This document shows positions 1 through 10,000 of a stretch of 64,000 nt of DNA, piece after piece. The stretch is from Kofleriaceae bacterium (GTDB taxonomy: Bacteria; Myxococcota_A; Polyangia; Haliangiales; Haliangiaceae). Where the stretch lies: NCBI GenBank assembly GCA_018057825.1, contig JAGPCY010000033.1:1-64000 (forward strand), given 5' to 3'. The first letter of the stretch is position 1. Each line of letters opens with the position of its first letter. The notes beneath the pieces are model-generated. The model ran no database searches, was not told the DNA's origin, and saw only the letters and a program-made list of their open reading frames with translations. The translations under genes and the position numbers were made by a program.

Positions 1-145
1 CGACCGCGACCGCCACCGCTTCCGCGATGGCGGCCTAGGAATCGTGGCCGGATCCGGCCGGAAACGGCCGGTCGACGCACCTAACCAGCCGAAACTACAC
101 GCTCACGAAGATACGGTGACAAACCTCCCCAGAGAATACAGGAAC
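1..145. other. Intergenic edge with a GAAA-capped hairpin
   Basis: No gene is supported here. Positions 54-71 form a perfect 7-bp stem (CCGGCCG / CGGCCGG) capped by GAAA, a stable GNRA-type tetraloop. No T-run follows on either strand, so it is not a clear intrinsic terminator. It lies just downstream of the stop of the minus-strand lipoprotein gene and may protect or end that transcript. Confidence 0.3.
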
Positions 146-3130
146 TCAGTTCCCGATCCGCTGCGGCGTCGAGTTCTTCGACAGCGACTCCGAGGCGCCG
201 GTGAGCGCGTCGGGCGTGATCGCGACGTCGAGCTCGCTGCCGCTGACCGAGCCGTGGCACGAGCCGCAGACCGCGTCGAACAGCTCCTCGCGGATGCCGA
301 GCGAGATCGTCTCGCCGGGCGCGAGCTGGTGCTCCTCGCCCATGTTGACGAGCACGTTGCCCGAGCCGTCGCGCAGCTCGAGCACGACGCCGACGCCGGC
401 CGGGGCGTTGAAGCGCACCGAGCCGTCGTCGGCCAGCCGGGCCCGGCCGGCCTCGACCCGGTTCTCGTAGACCCCGTTGGCCTGATTGCCGCTGGTGGTG
501 CCGGCCGGCGGCGGCACCTCGGCGTAGGCGACGAGCTGGGTGGCGCTGCGGAAGTTCTCGACCGGCCGTCCGCGGCGCAGGTTGCCGGTGAGCAGCGTGA
601 ACACCATCGGCGCGTCGGGCATGTGGACCACGGCGCGACCATCGGCGGCCAGCGCCGGATCGACCGCGCCGCCGAACACCAGCTGACGCCGGTTGTAGTA
701 GGGCTTGCGCGGCGCGGTCCGGATCGCCAGCACGCCGTCGACCTGGGCACCGGCGCCGCCGATCAAGGTCGTGCGCGCGCCGGTGTGCGGATCGATGGCC
801 ACCAGATCCCAGTCGAGGGAGGTCACCGTGCCGAGATCGCCGGTGGTCGCGGCGTAGGCGACCAGGATCCGGCCGTCGGGCAGGCCGACCGGGCCGCGGT
901 AGGCGCCGCTGGTCGCCGAGCCGACCCGACCGGTGGCCGCCGGGTCGGGGAAGCTCGCCGACCGCAGGTAGCCCGGGTCGCCGCGACCGGCCTCGAAGGT
1001 GCCGATGCTGCGGTTGAAGATCGCGAGGGTGCCGGCGCCGCCGCGCGCGCCGGCGTCCGAGGCGATGAACAAGAGGTTGCCGTTGTAGTCCTCGCGGATG
1101 TCGGTCGCCTGGTCGTAACCGATCGAGTCGTTGGCGGCCATCGGGTTGGCAGGATCGGCGTAGGGCGAGCGCCGCCGCTGGGCCAGGAGCGGGTGGTAGT
1201 CGGTCAGGTCCCAGTTGAGGCGGCGACCGGCGAGCTGATACAGCGCCCCCGAGGCCTTCTCGGTGGTCATGATCAGCCGACCCTCGCGCAAGACGTTGGG
1301 GTTGAGCTCCGAGTTGGTGAGGAAGGTGAGCTGCTGGAGGCCGGTGCCGTCGGGCGCCATGCGCCACAGGTCCGAGGCCGGCAGGAACAGCTTGCGGCTG
1401 CGCACCGGGCCGGTCCCGCCGCCGGCGTGGTTGCCACCGCGGGTCGACGCGAACACGATCGTCGAGCCGTCGGGGCCCCAGACCGGATCGAAGTTGTGGA
1501 TCTTGATCCCGTTGACGTCGGGCTGCGCCGGCGTCACCCGCCGACAGCCGCTTCCGTCGACGTTCACCACCCAGACGCCGAGCGGATCGGCGGCGCCAGC
1601 GCGGGCCGCGAAGGCGATCGTGGTGCCGTCGTGACGGACCGCCGGGGCCGAGACGTCGGCGGTCGACGGATCGAGGCCGGCGCAACCGCCGAGCAGCGAG
1701 GTCGAGCCGCCGACCCCGGTGATGCGGCCGAAGGCGCCCAGGGTGGCCGGCGCGACCCGCAGATCGCTGCCGCCCTGGTAGGTGTCGAACTCCAGCGGCC
1801 CGGCGACGTGGTTGGCGCTGCGCTGGACGTAGACCAGCGGCACCGTCGAGCCCGCGGTCAGGGCCTGGAGCTCACCATTCGCCACGCGAGCCGCGCGCTC
1901 GATGTCGACCCACTCCTGCAGGGTACAGAACGGGGTCGCGGTCGCGGGGTCGAAGACCGCCGGGCAGGCCGCGGGATCGGCCGCGCCGAGGAGCGGCCCA
2001 CCGCGGTGTGGGATGCCGCCGCCGTCGGGCAGGATGACCTTGGCCACCGCGCGGCCACGGCGGGCGTCGGGGACCTCGAAGGCCATGAACTCCGACAGGA
2101 GGGTCTCGTAGTTCTTCTCGAGCGTGATCGACGAGACGAAGCCGTGGGTGCCGGGCCGCATCTTGAAGTCGTTGCCGGCCGCCGGGCTGTGGCAGGCGGA
2201 GAAGCCGCAGCCGCGCGCGAAGAGCATCGGCTGGACGTGATCGCGGAAGAACTCCTTGGCCGGATCGCCGTCGCCGAAGGTCCGCGGCCCCACCGCCTCG
2301 GCGAAGGCCCGGAGCTTGCCGTAGTCGGTGTCGTTGCCGCCGCGATCGGGGAAGCGATCGCCGCCGGTGTGCGGACCACCGCCCGCGCCGGCGGCCAGCG
2401 GGATCCGCAGGATCTGCGACTCATCGACCGGGTTGTCGACGAAGGCCCAGGTCTGGGCGAAGTTGAAGGCCCGCTGCTCCGGGGTGTCACCGCAGCTGAT
2501 GAAGAAGTCGGACTGCGGCGCGCCGTGGCAGTTGCCGCTGTTGCAGGTCTCGAGGACTGGCGCGACGTCGGCGTCGAAGCGCGCCCGGTTGGCGACGTAG
2601 ACCGGGTCGGTCGCGAAGGCGACCGGGTCGAAGGACGCCGGCACGAGCGACGTGCACGGCTCACCGCTCTCGCGCGCCGGCGACGGCGGTCGCAGGCCGT
2701 TCTCGGTCGCGCCGTTCTCGGTCCACGACAGGAGCGTGAGGTAGGCCTCCGAGCCGACCTGGAAGATGCCGCCGCCAGCGTGGGGCACCATGACGTCGCG
2801 GAACTCGTCGCCGTAGGCCATCTGGAGCTGCCCGGCGCCGACCGCCTTGATCAGGAGCAATGGCACCGGGTAGTTGCCGAACGGCACCAGCACGTCGCGC
2901 CGCTTCTGCAGCGCCTCGAAGCTGGTGACATCGAGGTTGCCGGCCGCGAAGTCGAACGGATCGTCGGGGTTGGTGCTGTGGCAACCGCTGGTGTTGCCCG
3001 AGCACGACGCGATGAGCAGCGGCTCGATCGTCCGTTCGTAGTACGTGCGGCCGGGAGGAGGATCCCCACCGCACGCCGCCGCCGCCGAAGCGATCGCAAA
3101 GACCAAGGTCGCCTGGGCACGCATGGACAT
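146..3130 (-). CDS. Beta-propeller (PD40) multi-haem-like lipoprotein, HzsA-related
   Basis: This 994-aa exported lipoprotein has a signal peptide ending in a lipobox at Cys20, so it should be anchored in the cell envelope. It carries four Cys/His clusters resembling c-type haem sites: CX6CH at 43-51, CX4CH at about 196 and about 308, and a standard CGSCH near 955. A WD40/PD40-like propeller occupies roughly residues 480-800 (repeats such as SAPAVRHDGTTIAFAARAG and PVWGPDGSTIVFAST). The layout of propeller plus cytochrome resembles the HzsA-related family. The first three motifs have longer spacing than CXXCH, so haem attachment there is uncertain. The start is supported by GGAG 7 nt upstream. 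It is the last gene of a three-gene minus-strand group whose first gene has the same general architecture. Function is inferred as envelope electron transfer or an oxidoreductase. Confidence 0.8.
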   Translation of the reverse strand: MSMRAQATLVFAIASAAAACGGDPPPGRTYYERTIEPLLIASCSGNTSGCHSTNPDDPFDFAAGNLDVTSFEALQKRRDVLVPFGNYPVPLLLIKAVGAGQLQMAYGDEFRDVMVPHAGGGIFQVGSEAYLTLLSWTENGATENGLRPPSPARESGEPCTSLVPASFDPVAFATDPVYVANRARFDADVAPVLETCNSGNCHGAPQSDFFISCGDTPEQRAFNFAQTWAFVDNPVDESQILRIPLAAGAGGGPHTGGDRFPDRGGNDTDYGKLRAFAEAVGPRTFGDGDPAKEFFRDHVQPMLFARGCGFSACHSPAAGNDFKMRPGTHGFVSSITLEKNYETLLSEFMAFEVPDARRGRAVAKVILPDGGGIPHRGGPLLGAADPAACPAVFDPATATPFCTLQEWVDIERAARVANGELQALTAGSTVPLVYVQRSANHVAGPLEFDTYQGGSDLRVAPATLGAFGRITGVGGSTSLLGGCAGLDPSTADVSAPAVRHDGTTIAFAARAGAADPLGVWVVNVDGSGCRRVTPAQPDVNGIKIHNFDPVWGPDGSTIVFASTRGGNHAGGGTGPVRSRKLFLPASDLWRMAPDGTGLQQLTFLTNSELNPNVLREGRLIMTTEKASGALYQLAGRRLNWDLTDYHPLLAQRRRSPYADPANPMAANDSIGYDQATDIREDYNGNLLFIASDAGARGGAGTLAIFNRSIGTFEAGRGDPGYLRSASFPDPAATGRVGSATSGAYRGPVGLPDGRILVAYAATTGDLGTVTSLDWDLVAIDPHTGARTTLIGGAGAQVDGVLAIRTAPRKPYYNRRQLVFGGAVDPALAADGRAVVHMPDAPMVFTLLTGNLRRGRPVENFRSATQLVAYAEVPPPAGTTSGNQANGVYENRVEAGRARLADDGSVRFNAPAGVGVVLELRDGSGNVLVNMGEEHQLAPGETISLGIREELFDAVCGSCHGSVSGSELDVAITPDALTGASESLSKNSTPQRIGN

Positions 3131-3242
3131 CAGTCTACTCCAGGAAGTCCAACCGGCGTCGTCGACGAACTTCGCCGCGACACCGAAAACGCGGACACGC
3201 CGCGGGTGCGGCGTGCGACGAGATGACGCGATCGTCGACCGA

Positions 3243-4088
3243 TCACCGGAGCGCGGTCAGGGCCGCCTTCGCCGTCGAGCGCACCAGCGGCGACGGGTCG
3301 GTGGTCGCGGCGGTCAGCGCGGCGCGCGACGCGGCGTCGCCGAGCTGGCCGAGGGCCCAGGCGGCGTTGCGGCGGGCGTTGGCGTCGGCGTCGCCGGCCA
3401 GCACGGCCTCGAGGCCAGCACGGCCGCTGCGGTCGCGCTCGCCGCCGATCACGCCGGCGGCGGCGGCCCGGACCCGGGCGTCGGCGTCGGTCAGGAGCGC
3501 GACCACCGGAGCGGCGTCGCTCACGTCGCGCAGGCGCGGCCAGGCGTCGAGGGCGGTCAGGCGCACCGAGGCGTCGGCGTCGCCGAGGCCGGTGGTCACG
3601 CCGGCGCGGCCGGCCGGGTGGCCGATCATGCCCAGGGCGCGGACCGCCGCCAGGCGGGCGTCGGCCGACAGCGAGGTGCGACCGGCGGCGGCGGTGAGCG
3701 CCGACACCGCGCCCGGGTGCATGAAGGCGCCCAGGAGGTCAGCGCCGTTGCGGGCCAGGCGGCTGTCCGAGCCGGCCAGGTCGGTGGTGGCGCGGGCCGC
3801 CAGCTCGACCTTGAGCTTGGCGCGACGCGCGAACCACCAGCCCGCGACCTCGCGGACCTCGTAGCGGTCGTCGTCGAGCAGGTCCATGACGACCGGCACG
3901 CAGCGGTCGCAGGTCAGGCGCTCGGCGCGCTCGACCTCGGCGATGATGGCGTCGACCGAGCCGGTCGCCTTGGCGTTCATGATGCGCTCGGCCGAGCCGC
4001 CGCGGCCGGCGTCGGCGGTGCCGGTGACGCCGACCAGCGCGAGGGCGCCAGCGACGACGAAGGTGACGAAGCGGAGTTGGTTCTTCAT
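3243..4088 (-). CDS. Secreted HEAT-repeat protein
   Basis: The protein has 281 aa. I chose the ATG at 4088 because GGAGG lies 9 nt upstream and the protein then opens with a clean signal peptide (MKNQLRFVTFVVAGALALVG, cut near ADA-G). An in-frame ATG 48 nt upstream is less likely. The mature protein is a run of roughly six alpha-helical HEAT/PBS-lyase-type repeats (for example LAAVRALGMIGHPAGRAGV and RRNAAWALGQLGDAASRAAL). Repeats of this type act as protein-binding scaffolds. There is one CDRC pair near residue 60 and no enzyme motif. It lies between two propeller-cytochrome lipoprotein genes on the same strand, 44 nt after the first and 112 nt before the second. A scaffold role for those proteins in the periplasm is plausible but inferred. 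Confidence 0.85.
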   Translation of the reverse strand: MKNQLRFVTFVVAGALALVGVTGTADAGRGGSAERIMNAKATGSVDAIIAEVERAERLTCDRCVPVVMDLLDDDRYEVREVAGWWFARRAKLKVELAARATTDLAGSDSRLARNGADLLGAFMHPGAVSALTAAAGRTSLSADARLAAVRALGMIGHPAGRAGVTTGLGDADASVRLTALDAWPRLRDVSDAAPVVALLTDADARVRAAAAGVIGGERDRSGRAGLEAVLAGDADANARRNAAWALGQLGDAASRAALTAATTDPSPLVRSTAKAALTALR

Positions 4089-4132
4089 GATGACGGTCCT
4101 CCGAAGCGAGGGACGTTGAGGGTGGCGAGGGT

Positions 4133-6328
4133 TCACAGCGCGTTCGGGGCGTTTAGGCGCGAGTAGAACTGGCCGCCGTTGTCCGCCATCATGACCAGGA
4201 GGTAGTACTCGTCGGCCGTCAGCTCGACGCCGAGGTCGCGGGCGTGGGCGGCGCCGGGGAAGGCGCGGGTGCCCATGTCGACCTGCGGGAACTGCTGCGG
4301 CGGGTTCAGCTTCTGGATGAGCAGCGAGTCCTTGGCGTTGCCGGGCTCGATGTAGGTCTTCAGATCGCCGACCACGACCAGGTCGGCGCGCTCGAGGTCG
4401 CGCATGCTCGGGCCGATGAGCGACAGGTGCGAGGCCGAGTAGCCCGACAACATCTCGTCACCGACGCCGTAGGTGGCCGGGCCGCCGCGCAGGTCGAAGG
4501 TCCAGGTGAAGGTGGCGCCGGTCATCGGGTCGCTGATGGTCCACGTCGGGTTGGCCGGGCCCGGGGTGCCGTTGTGGCAGCTCACGCACTTGGCGTCGAG
4601 GATGGGCTGCAGCGCGAGATCCCACGGGATATCGACCGTCTCGTTCCGGGTGAACGCCGCCGACTTGCGCTGGCTACGCGGGGTCGCGTCGCGCAGCCGC
4701 ACCGGGCCGCGGCCGATGGCCTGGGTCACGCCGGGCTGGATGACGGTGGTCTCGGTCCGGTTCTCGTGGCAGCCGCCGCAGAAGCGCTGCTCGCCAGGAC
4801 CACCCGAGAACCACACCGGCTCGTTGACCAGGGCCATGCCGAACTTGTCGATGGCCTGGACGTGGACCGGGACGTTGGCCGGGATGAGCGCGGCCCACGA
4901 GCCGTCGGCCTCGACCGGCGCGACGCCCAGGACGGCGGCGCCCTCGTGCTCGGTCAGGCCGAAGTCACGCGGGATGCCCTCCTCGGTCGAGAAGCCCTCG
5001 ATGACGCGGACGCCGTAGACCGAGCCCGGCGCCATCGTGGCGACCGACGAGCGGTAGACGTCCATCGAGCCGATGAGGGTGGCGTTCTGATCGAACTGGT
5101 GGCGACCGACGGCCGGGATGACCGGCGGCGCGGTGCGGCCGGCCAGGGGCCGAGCCATGATGTCCCAGCGCTCCGGGTCGTCGAACAGCGGCCGGCGCGC
5201 GCGGGCCTTCGAGTCGTAGACGAAGAGGCCGAACTGGGCGTTCTTGCCCGCCGCGGCCAGCGTCCCCGACTCGACGGTGCCGTCGGACCAGCTCACGAGC
5301 AGGGTCGGCTGATCGGCGGCGTCGAGGGGGAAGGCGTCGTAGTAGCGGCCGATCGTGTTCGACGACGGCTCGCGACCGAGCGGCACGTTGGGGGTCAGGA
5401 TGCGGGCCTCGGCGGTCGCCTCCGACATGTCCTTGTCGGCGCGGACCTCGCCGTCGACGGTCGACGCGGTGCCCAGGCGGATGTCGAGGATCGTGCCCGA
5501 CTGCACCGTGCGGTCGCGCGACGAGCCGATCGCCACGAAGCGACCGGGGGAGACCTCGCGGGCCTTGTAGTAGGAGTTGGTGACCCCGGTCGACTCCTTG
5601 CCGAACGCCTCGCGCATCGTCGACATGTCGGGGTTGACGAACATGAGGTGGCCCGAGTTCATGTCGCCCAGGTGGTCCCACTGGGTCATGACCACGCGAC
5701 CGTCGGAGGCCAGCGTCGGGAACAGGCGGTGCGACAGGTTGCGCGGGCCGAGTACCTCGTTGGTGCCGTCGCGGTTCATCACGCCGAGCTGCAGGGTCTC
5801 GCCGCGCTCGTACTCGTCGCGGTGCTGGGGCGCGCCGGCCTCGACCACCTTGTTGGTGGTGAACATGATCTTGTCGCCCGGGAGGAAGATCGGGCTCATG
5901 TAGTCGTGGTTCGGGTCGGTCGCGAGCTGCTCGACCGCGCCGGTCTCGAGGTGCAGGATGAACAGGCCGTAGCGCTGGCCGCTGGTCAGCCGACCCGAGA
6001 ACAGGATCTCGCCCTTGGCCGGGGTGGCCTGGGCGTCGAACGACAGGTCGTAGCTCTGGATGTCGATGTCCGCGAACTCGGCACCGGCCTGGGCGCAGCA
6101 CAGCTCCTCGAGCTTGCCGTCCGCGGTCGGCGGCGACAGCTTCACCAGCCGCCCGCCCGGCTGGTACGAGCGGTACTGGAAGATGTCACCCATGTCGTTG
6201 CGGGGGGTGCGCTGCAGGAAGACGATGGCGTCCACGCGGTCCAGGGGACCGGTGGTGTCGTCACCGCCGCAGGCAGCGGCGCCCAGTAGCGCAACCGAAA
6301 GCGCGATACCAGTGGGGATACGGTTCAC
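4133..6328 (-). CDS. HzsA-like propeller/cytochrome c lipoprotein
   Basis: A 731-aa lipoprotein beginning at GTG 6328. The start is set by a perfect AGGAGG at 6335-6340 with 6-nt spacing, preferred over the ATG at 6343 that overlaps the ribosome site. The signal peptide ends at LGAAAC. The N-terminal two thirds contain PD40-type propeller blades (MSPIFLPGDKIMFTTN and similar). The C-terminal third has two canonical haem motifs, CGGCH near residue 516 and CVSCH near residue 581. The order of propeller, CXXCH, CXXCH matches the hydrazine-synthase-alpha-related (HzsA-like) family of envelope proteins. No anammox gene accompanies it, so hydrazine synthesis is not implied. It probably leads a transcript with the HEAT protein and the second propeller lipoprotein. 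The substrate is unknown. Confidence 0.85.
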   Translation of the reverse strand: MNRIPTGIALSVALLGAAACGGDDTTGPLDRVDAIVFLQRTPRNDMGDIFQYRSYQPGGRLVKLSPPTADGKLEELCCAQAGAEFADIDIQSYDLSFDAQATPAKGEILFSGRLTSGQRYGLFILHLETGAVEQLATDPNHDYMSPIFLPGDKIMFTTNKVVEAGAPQHRDEYERGETLQLGVMNRDGTNEVLGPRNLSHRLFPTLASDGRVVMTQWDHLGDMNSGHLMFVNPDMSTMREAFGKESTGVTNSYYKAREVSPGRFVAIGSSRDRTVQSGTILDIRLGTASTVDGEVRADKDMSEATAEARILTPNVPLGREPSSNTIGRYYDAFPLDAADQPTLLVSWSDGTVESGTLAAAGKNAQFGLFVYDSKARARRPLFDDPERWDIMARPLAGRTAPPVIPAVGRHQFDQNATLIGSMDVYRSSVATMAPGSVYGVRVIEGFSTEEGIPRDFGLTEHEGAAVLGVAPVEADGSWAALIPANVPVHVQAIDKFGMALVNEPVWFSGGPGEQRFCGGCHENRTETTVIQPGVTQAIGRGPVRLRDATPRSQRKSAAFTRNETVDIPWDLALQPILDAKCVSCHNGTPGPANPTWTISDPMTGATFTWTFDLRGGPATYGVGDEMLSGYSASHLSLIGPSMRDLERADLVVVGDLKTYIEPGNAKDSLLIQKLNPPQQFPQVDMGTRAFPGAAHARDLGVELTADEYYLLVMMADNGGQFYSRLNAPNAL

Positions 6329-6334
6329 GGCGAG

Positions 6335-6340
6335 CCTCCT
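6335..6340 (-). promoter_or_regulatory. Ribosome binding site fixing a GTG start
   Basis: The minus-strand sequence AGGAGG lies 6 nt before GTG 6328. It overlaps the codons just after an upstream in-frame ATG (6343), which would be a poor start, so it decides the N-terminus of the HzsA-like lipoprotein. Confidence 0.8.
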
Positions 6341-6424
6341 CATGGTCGGCGAGAAGAGCAAGCACCGCGCCAGATCTAACCCCACAGAATCACATCCGCG
6401 GGGCCGCCGAGAAGGAGGTTCGCT

Positions 6425-6460
6425 GCCCCCGACCGCGCCCGGGAGGGGGCGGCAACCCCC
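6425..6460 (-). terminator. Competing G/C hairpins after the sigma-factor gene
   Basis: Just past the sigma-factor stop, the minus strand has GGGGG-TTGCC-GCCCCC and then a further GGGGGC, so the central C-block can pair with either neighbour. There is no T-run. It may be a weak or Rho-assisted 3' end. It lies between the sigma gene and the start of the HzsA-like operon, whose promoter must also be in this 142-bp gap. Confidence 0.3.
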
Positions 6461-6470
6461 GACGTGTTAC

Positions 6471-7076
6471 CTACACCAGCCCACGTTCAGCGGCGAGGGC
6501 GCGGAGCTCGGCCTTCAGCCGCTCGAAGCGCTTGCGGAGGGCGGCGGCGTGCTGGTCGGGGGTGCGGCCGTCGCCGGCGCCTATGGCGATCGCGATGTCG
6601 CGCCACGCCAGCTTGCGATCGATCCGCAGGATCAGGAGCTCGTGATCCTCGGGCGCGAGCTGATCGCGGAGCTGGCGCAGGCCGTCTTTGACCTCGGTGC
6701 GCAGGAACTGGACCGTGGCCGAACGGATCTGCTCGGCCCGATCGAGCACCTCGGGCGCGACCTCGAGCGGGACCAGGCGACGCGCCGCCGGCGAGCGCTT
6801 GAGGCGAAACAGCGCGTGGCGGGCCAGGGCGTAGGACCAGGTCCGCAGCGAGGCGTCCCAGCGAAACGCCGGCAGGCCCTTGCACAGATCCTCGCAGAAG
6901 GTCGCGAAGGCCTCGGCGGCCAGATCGTCGTCGCGGGCGATCGCGTGGAGGTACGCCGCGAGCTCGCCGCCGTACAGCTCGATCGCGGCGGCGGCGGCGG
7001 TCCGGAGATCCCCGGCCCGCACCGCGTCGCGAACCGGCGCCTCGCGGCGGGCGCGGACGTCATCGTCGTCGGCCAC
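6471..7076 (-). CDS. RNA polymerase sigma factor, ECF/sigma-70-like
   Basis: This 201-aa cytoplasmic protein has a region-2-like helix bundle (AYLHAIARDDDLAAEAFATF, then FRWDASLRTWSYALARHALF, the WLY/R-type core contact motif) and a C-terminal region-4-like helix-turn-helix (LAPEDHELLILRIDRKLAWRDIAIAI...). Overall it matches small sigma-70 family factors, although region 4 is longer than usual (GAGDGRTPDQHAAALRKRFERLKAEL). The start is GTG 7076, the first in-frame start after the kinase stop, 8 nt downstream of that gene. No anti-sigma gene is adjacent. The upstream kinase-TPR protein is the likely control partner, a pairing common in myxobacteria. Its target promoters cannot be told from the sequence. 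Confidence 0.85.
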   Translation of the reverse strand: MADDDDVRARREAPVRDAVRAGDLRTAAAAAIELYGGELAAYLHAIARDDDLAAEAFATFCEDLCKGLPAFRWDASLRTWSYALARHALFRLKRSPAARRLVPLEVAPEVLDRAEQIRSATVQFLRTEVKDGLRQLRDQLAPEDHELLILRIDRKLAWRDIAIAIGAGDGRTPDQHAAALRKRFERLKAELRALAAERGLV

Positions 7077-7084
7077 GGCGCATG

Positions 7085-10000
7085 CTACTGCAAGCGGGCC
7101 GCGAGCGCATCGATCGCCGCGAGCTGGCGCGCGAACACCTCGGGGTAGGCGGCGAAGTGGCTCCGGGCCGCGGCCAGGAGCTGGCGCGACTCGTCGGCGC
7201 GCGTGCCGGCGGCCAGGTTGGCGCGGGCGACCTCGATCGCGAGATCGTGGACGCCCTGCCCGCCCCCGGCCTCGGCCATCGCCAGGCCGCGCCGGGCGGC
7301 GTCGGCGCCCACCGCGAGGTCGCCGCGCCGGGTCGCGACCTCGGCGATCAGCCGCAGCGCGTAGATGTGGCGGACCGAGCCGGGCAAGTGCTCGGCGTAC
7401 ACCGCCAGGGCGCGCTCGCCGTAGCGGCCGGCGTCCGCGAGGTCGTCGGCCAGGAGGTGGGCGGTGCCGAGGTTGAACAAGGTGTCCGCGAGATCGGGAT
7501 GGCGGGGGCCCAGGGCCCGCTCCTCGATCGGCAAGGCCCGGCTGAGCACCTCGACCGCCTCGCGGTAGCGCCGCTGCTTCATCGCCACCACCGCCTGATT
7601 GGCGTCGCACTTGGCGACGTCGGGGTGGTTGGGGCCCAGGCTCTTGGCCAGGATCTCGCGGGCGGCGCGGAAGTTGGCGACCGCCTGGTCCTGGGCGGTG
7701 CGCTCGTCGGTGAAGACCACGCCGAGGTTGAGGAGCGCGTAGGCGCGGTCGAGGAGATCCTCCCCGGGGTGGGCGTCGAGCTGGCGCTGCGCCTCGCGCG
7801 CCAACGCCAGCGCGTCGGCGGAGCGATCGGCCTCGGCCAGGCTCATCGCCAGGTCGGCGCGCATGAGGGCGCAGGTCGCGTGGGCGGCGCCGAGCGAGCG
7901 ATCGCAGCGCGCGACCGCGTCCTCGCCGTGGGCCACCGCCTGCGCGAGGTCGCCGACCCCGGCGTGGCTCGCCGCCAGGCTCTGCTCGAAGGTGGCGATC
8001 GCGAACTCGTCCTCGTCGGGCGACACCAGCGACCGGGCCCGCGTCGCGTAGGCCAGCGCGGCGGCGCCGTCGCCGCGCGCATCGGCGGCAGCGGCCAGCG
8101 CGCCAAGGACCCGGACCACCCCGCCGGCGCCGCGCCGCAGATCGCGCTCGATCGCCGCGCCGGCGGCGCGCAGCCACGGCTCGACCGCGCGGGCGTCACC
8201 CTGGAGATCGCCGATGACCTGGATGAGCCCCGCCAAGGCCGGCAGGTAGATCGCAGCATCGTCGAGGGCCTGGCCGGCGTAGTAGGCGTCAGAGTAGAAG
8301 CCGATCGCCGCCGGAAAGTCGCCGCGCGCCGAGGCGATCTCGCCGCGCAGCCGAGTGAGCATCGCGGCGTTCTGGCGATCGTCGGCCGCCGCTGGCGCCA
8401 GCGCACCGACCGCGACCTCGGCGGCGGCGACCCGGCCGATCGCGAGATCGACCGCGGCCAGCTCGAGGCCCGCGCGGATCGCCGCCGCGGCCGGCGCCGG
8501 CGGCGCCGGGTTCGCGGCCAGGGCGACCGAGTCGACGCAGTCGCGGGCCGCGGGCGCCGCGCGCAGGCGGCGCAGGTACTGCTGCGGGCTGTCGCGGGCC
8601 AGGTCGGCGTCGTCGACGATGCGGGCGGTGACCTGAGCCCGATAGCGCAGGCACGCCACGCTGCGCTCGTACAGCTCCGGCGGCAAGATGCGATCGATCC
8701 GCGCCGCGCGGCAGGCCGCGTCGGCGGTCAGACGGAGGCGGTGCGCCAGGGCGCCAACCGCCCGCGTCCCCGCGTCGCCGACCGCCGCGTCGACCCGGGC
8801 CACCAGCGCCGCGGGCAGCTCGCGATCGACAAGCGCGCTGGCGTCGCGACACGGGTCGGGCGCGGCCCGGGGCCACGCCCACCAGGTGGCGACCGCGATC
8901 GCCGCGGCGGCGCCGGCCGCGCCGATCCGACGCCGACGCTGCCCGACCGCACGATCGAGCGCGCGCAGGAACTGGTCGAGGTCGCGGAAGCGGTCGGCCG
9001 GCGCCACGGCCAGCGCGCGGCGCAAGACCCGACCGACCGCTGGCGGCACCGAACCGCGCGGCGGCCACGGCGGCCCCGCGCGGACCGCGTCCTCGAGGGA
9101 CCGCGTGGTCTTGCCGGCGTGCGGGCGCTGGCCGTAGAGCGCCTCCCAGATCACCACCGCGAGGGCGAACTGATCGGCGCGGACGTCGGCCTTGCCGAGG
9201 AACTGCTCGGGTGCCATGTAGGCCGGCGTGCCGACCGCGGCCCCGGTGCGCGTGAGGCGGTCCGACAGGACGTCCTTGCGCCCCGCGCCAGATCGCGAGC
9301 CGCTGACCGGCGTCGGCGTCGGGCTGGCCCCGTCCACGCCGCCGAGCGTCGGACCGTCGGGATCGAAGGCGACCACCGGCACGCCGTCGCCGACCTCGGC
9401 GCGCTCGTCGCCCTGGGCCCGGGCCAGCCCGAAGTCGGCGACCTTGGGCACGCCGGCCTCGGTCAGGAGCACGTTCTCCGGCTTGAAGTCGCGATGCACC
9501 AACCCGGCGGCGTGGGCGGCGGCCAGGCCCTGCCCGGCGGCCCGACAGCGCGCCAGCGCCTCGCGCCACGGCCGACGCGCGGCCTTGAGCCAGCTCCGCA
9601 AGGTGCCACCGGCCAGGTACTCCATCGCCACGAAGACGTCGTCGCCGTGGCGCCCGACGGCGTGGACGGTGACGACGTGCGGATGGGACAGCCGCGCCAT
9701 CGCGGTGGCCTCGCGCTGCAGGCGATCGAGGCCGGCGCCGGCGTGGTGCAGCTTGACCGCGACCGGGCGATCGAGCGCGGTGTCGTGGGCCAGGTAGACC
9801 ACGCCCATGCCGCCGGCGCCGAGCCGACGCTCGATGCGGAAGGTCTCCCCGACGATCGTCCCCGGGGCGAGCTCGGGCTCGGTCGGCGCGGAGGGGGTCG
9901 CGGCCAACGCGGCGAGCAACGGGTCGAGGGCGCTGGCCGAGCCGGCGCTGTCGAGCAACGCCGTCGACTGCTCGGGATCGACCGCGGCGTCGCCGACCCG

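Noticed and set aside
3-38. Possible 3' end of a plus-strand gene (Ala/Thr-rich, stop at 36-38)
   Set aside because: Only 12 codons are visible and the composition is uninformative, so it cannot be supported.
44-3226. Long plus-strand open frame of over 1000 codons opposite the lipoprotein gene
   Set aside because: At this GC content antisense frames stay open by chance. The product is Arg/Gly/Ala noise with no domain, while the minus strand encodes a lipobox protein with haem motifs.
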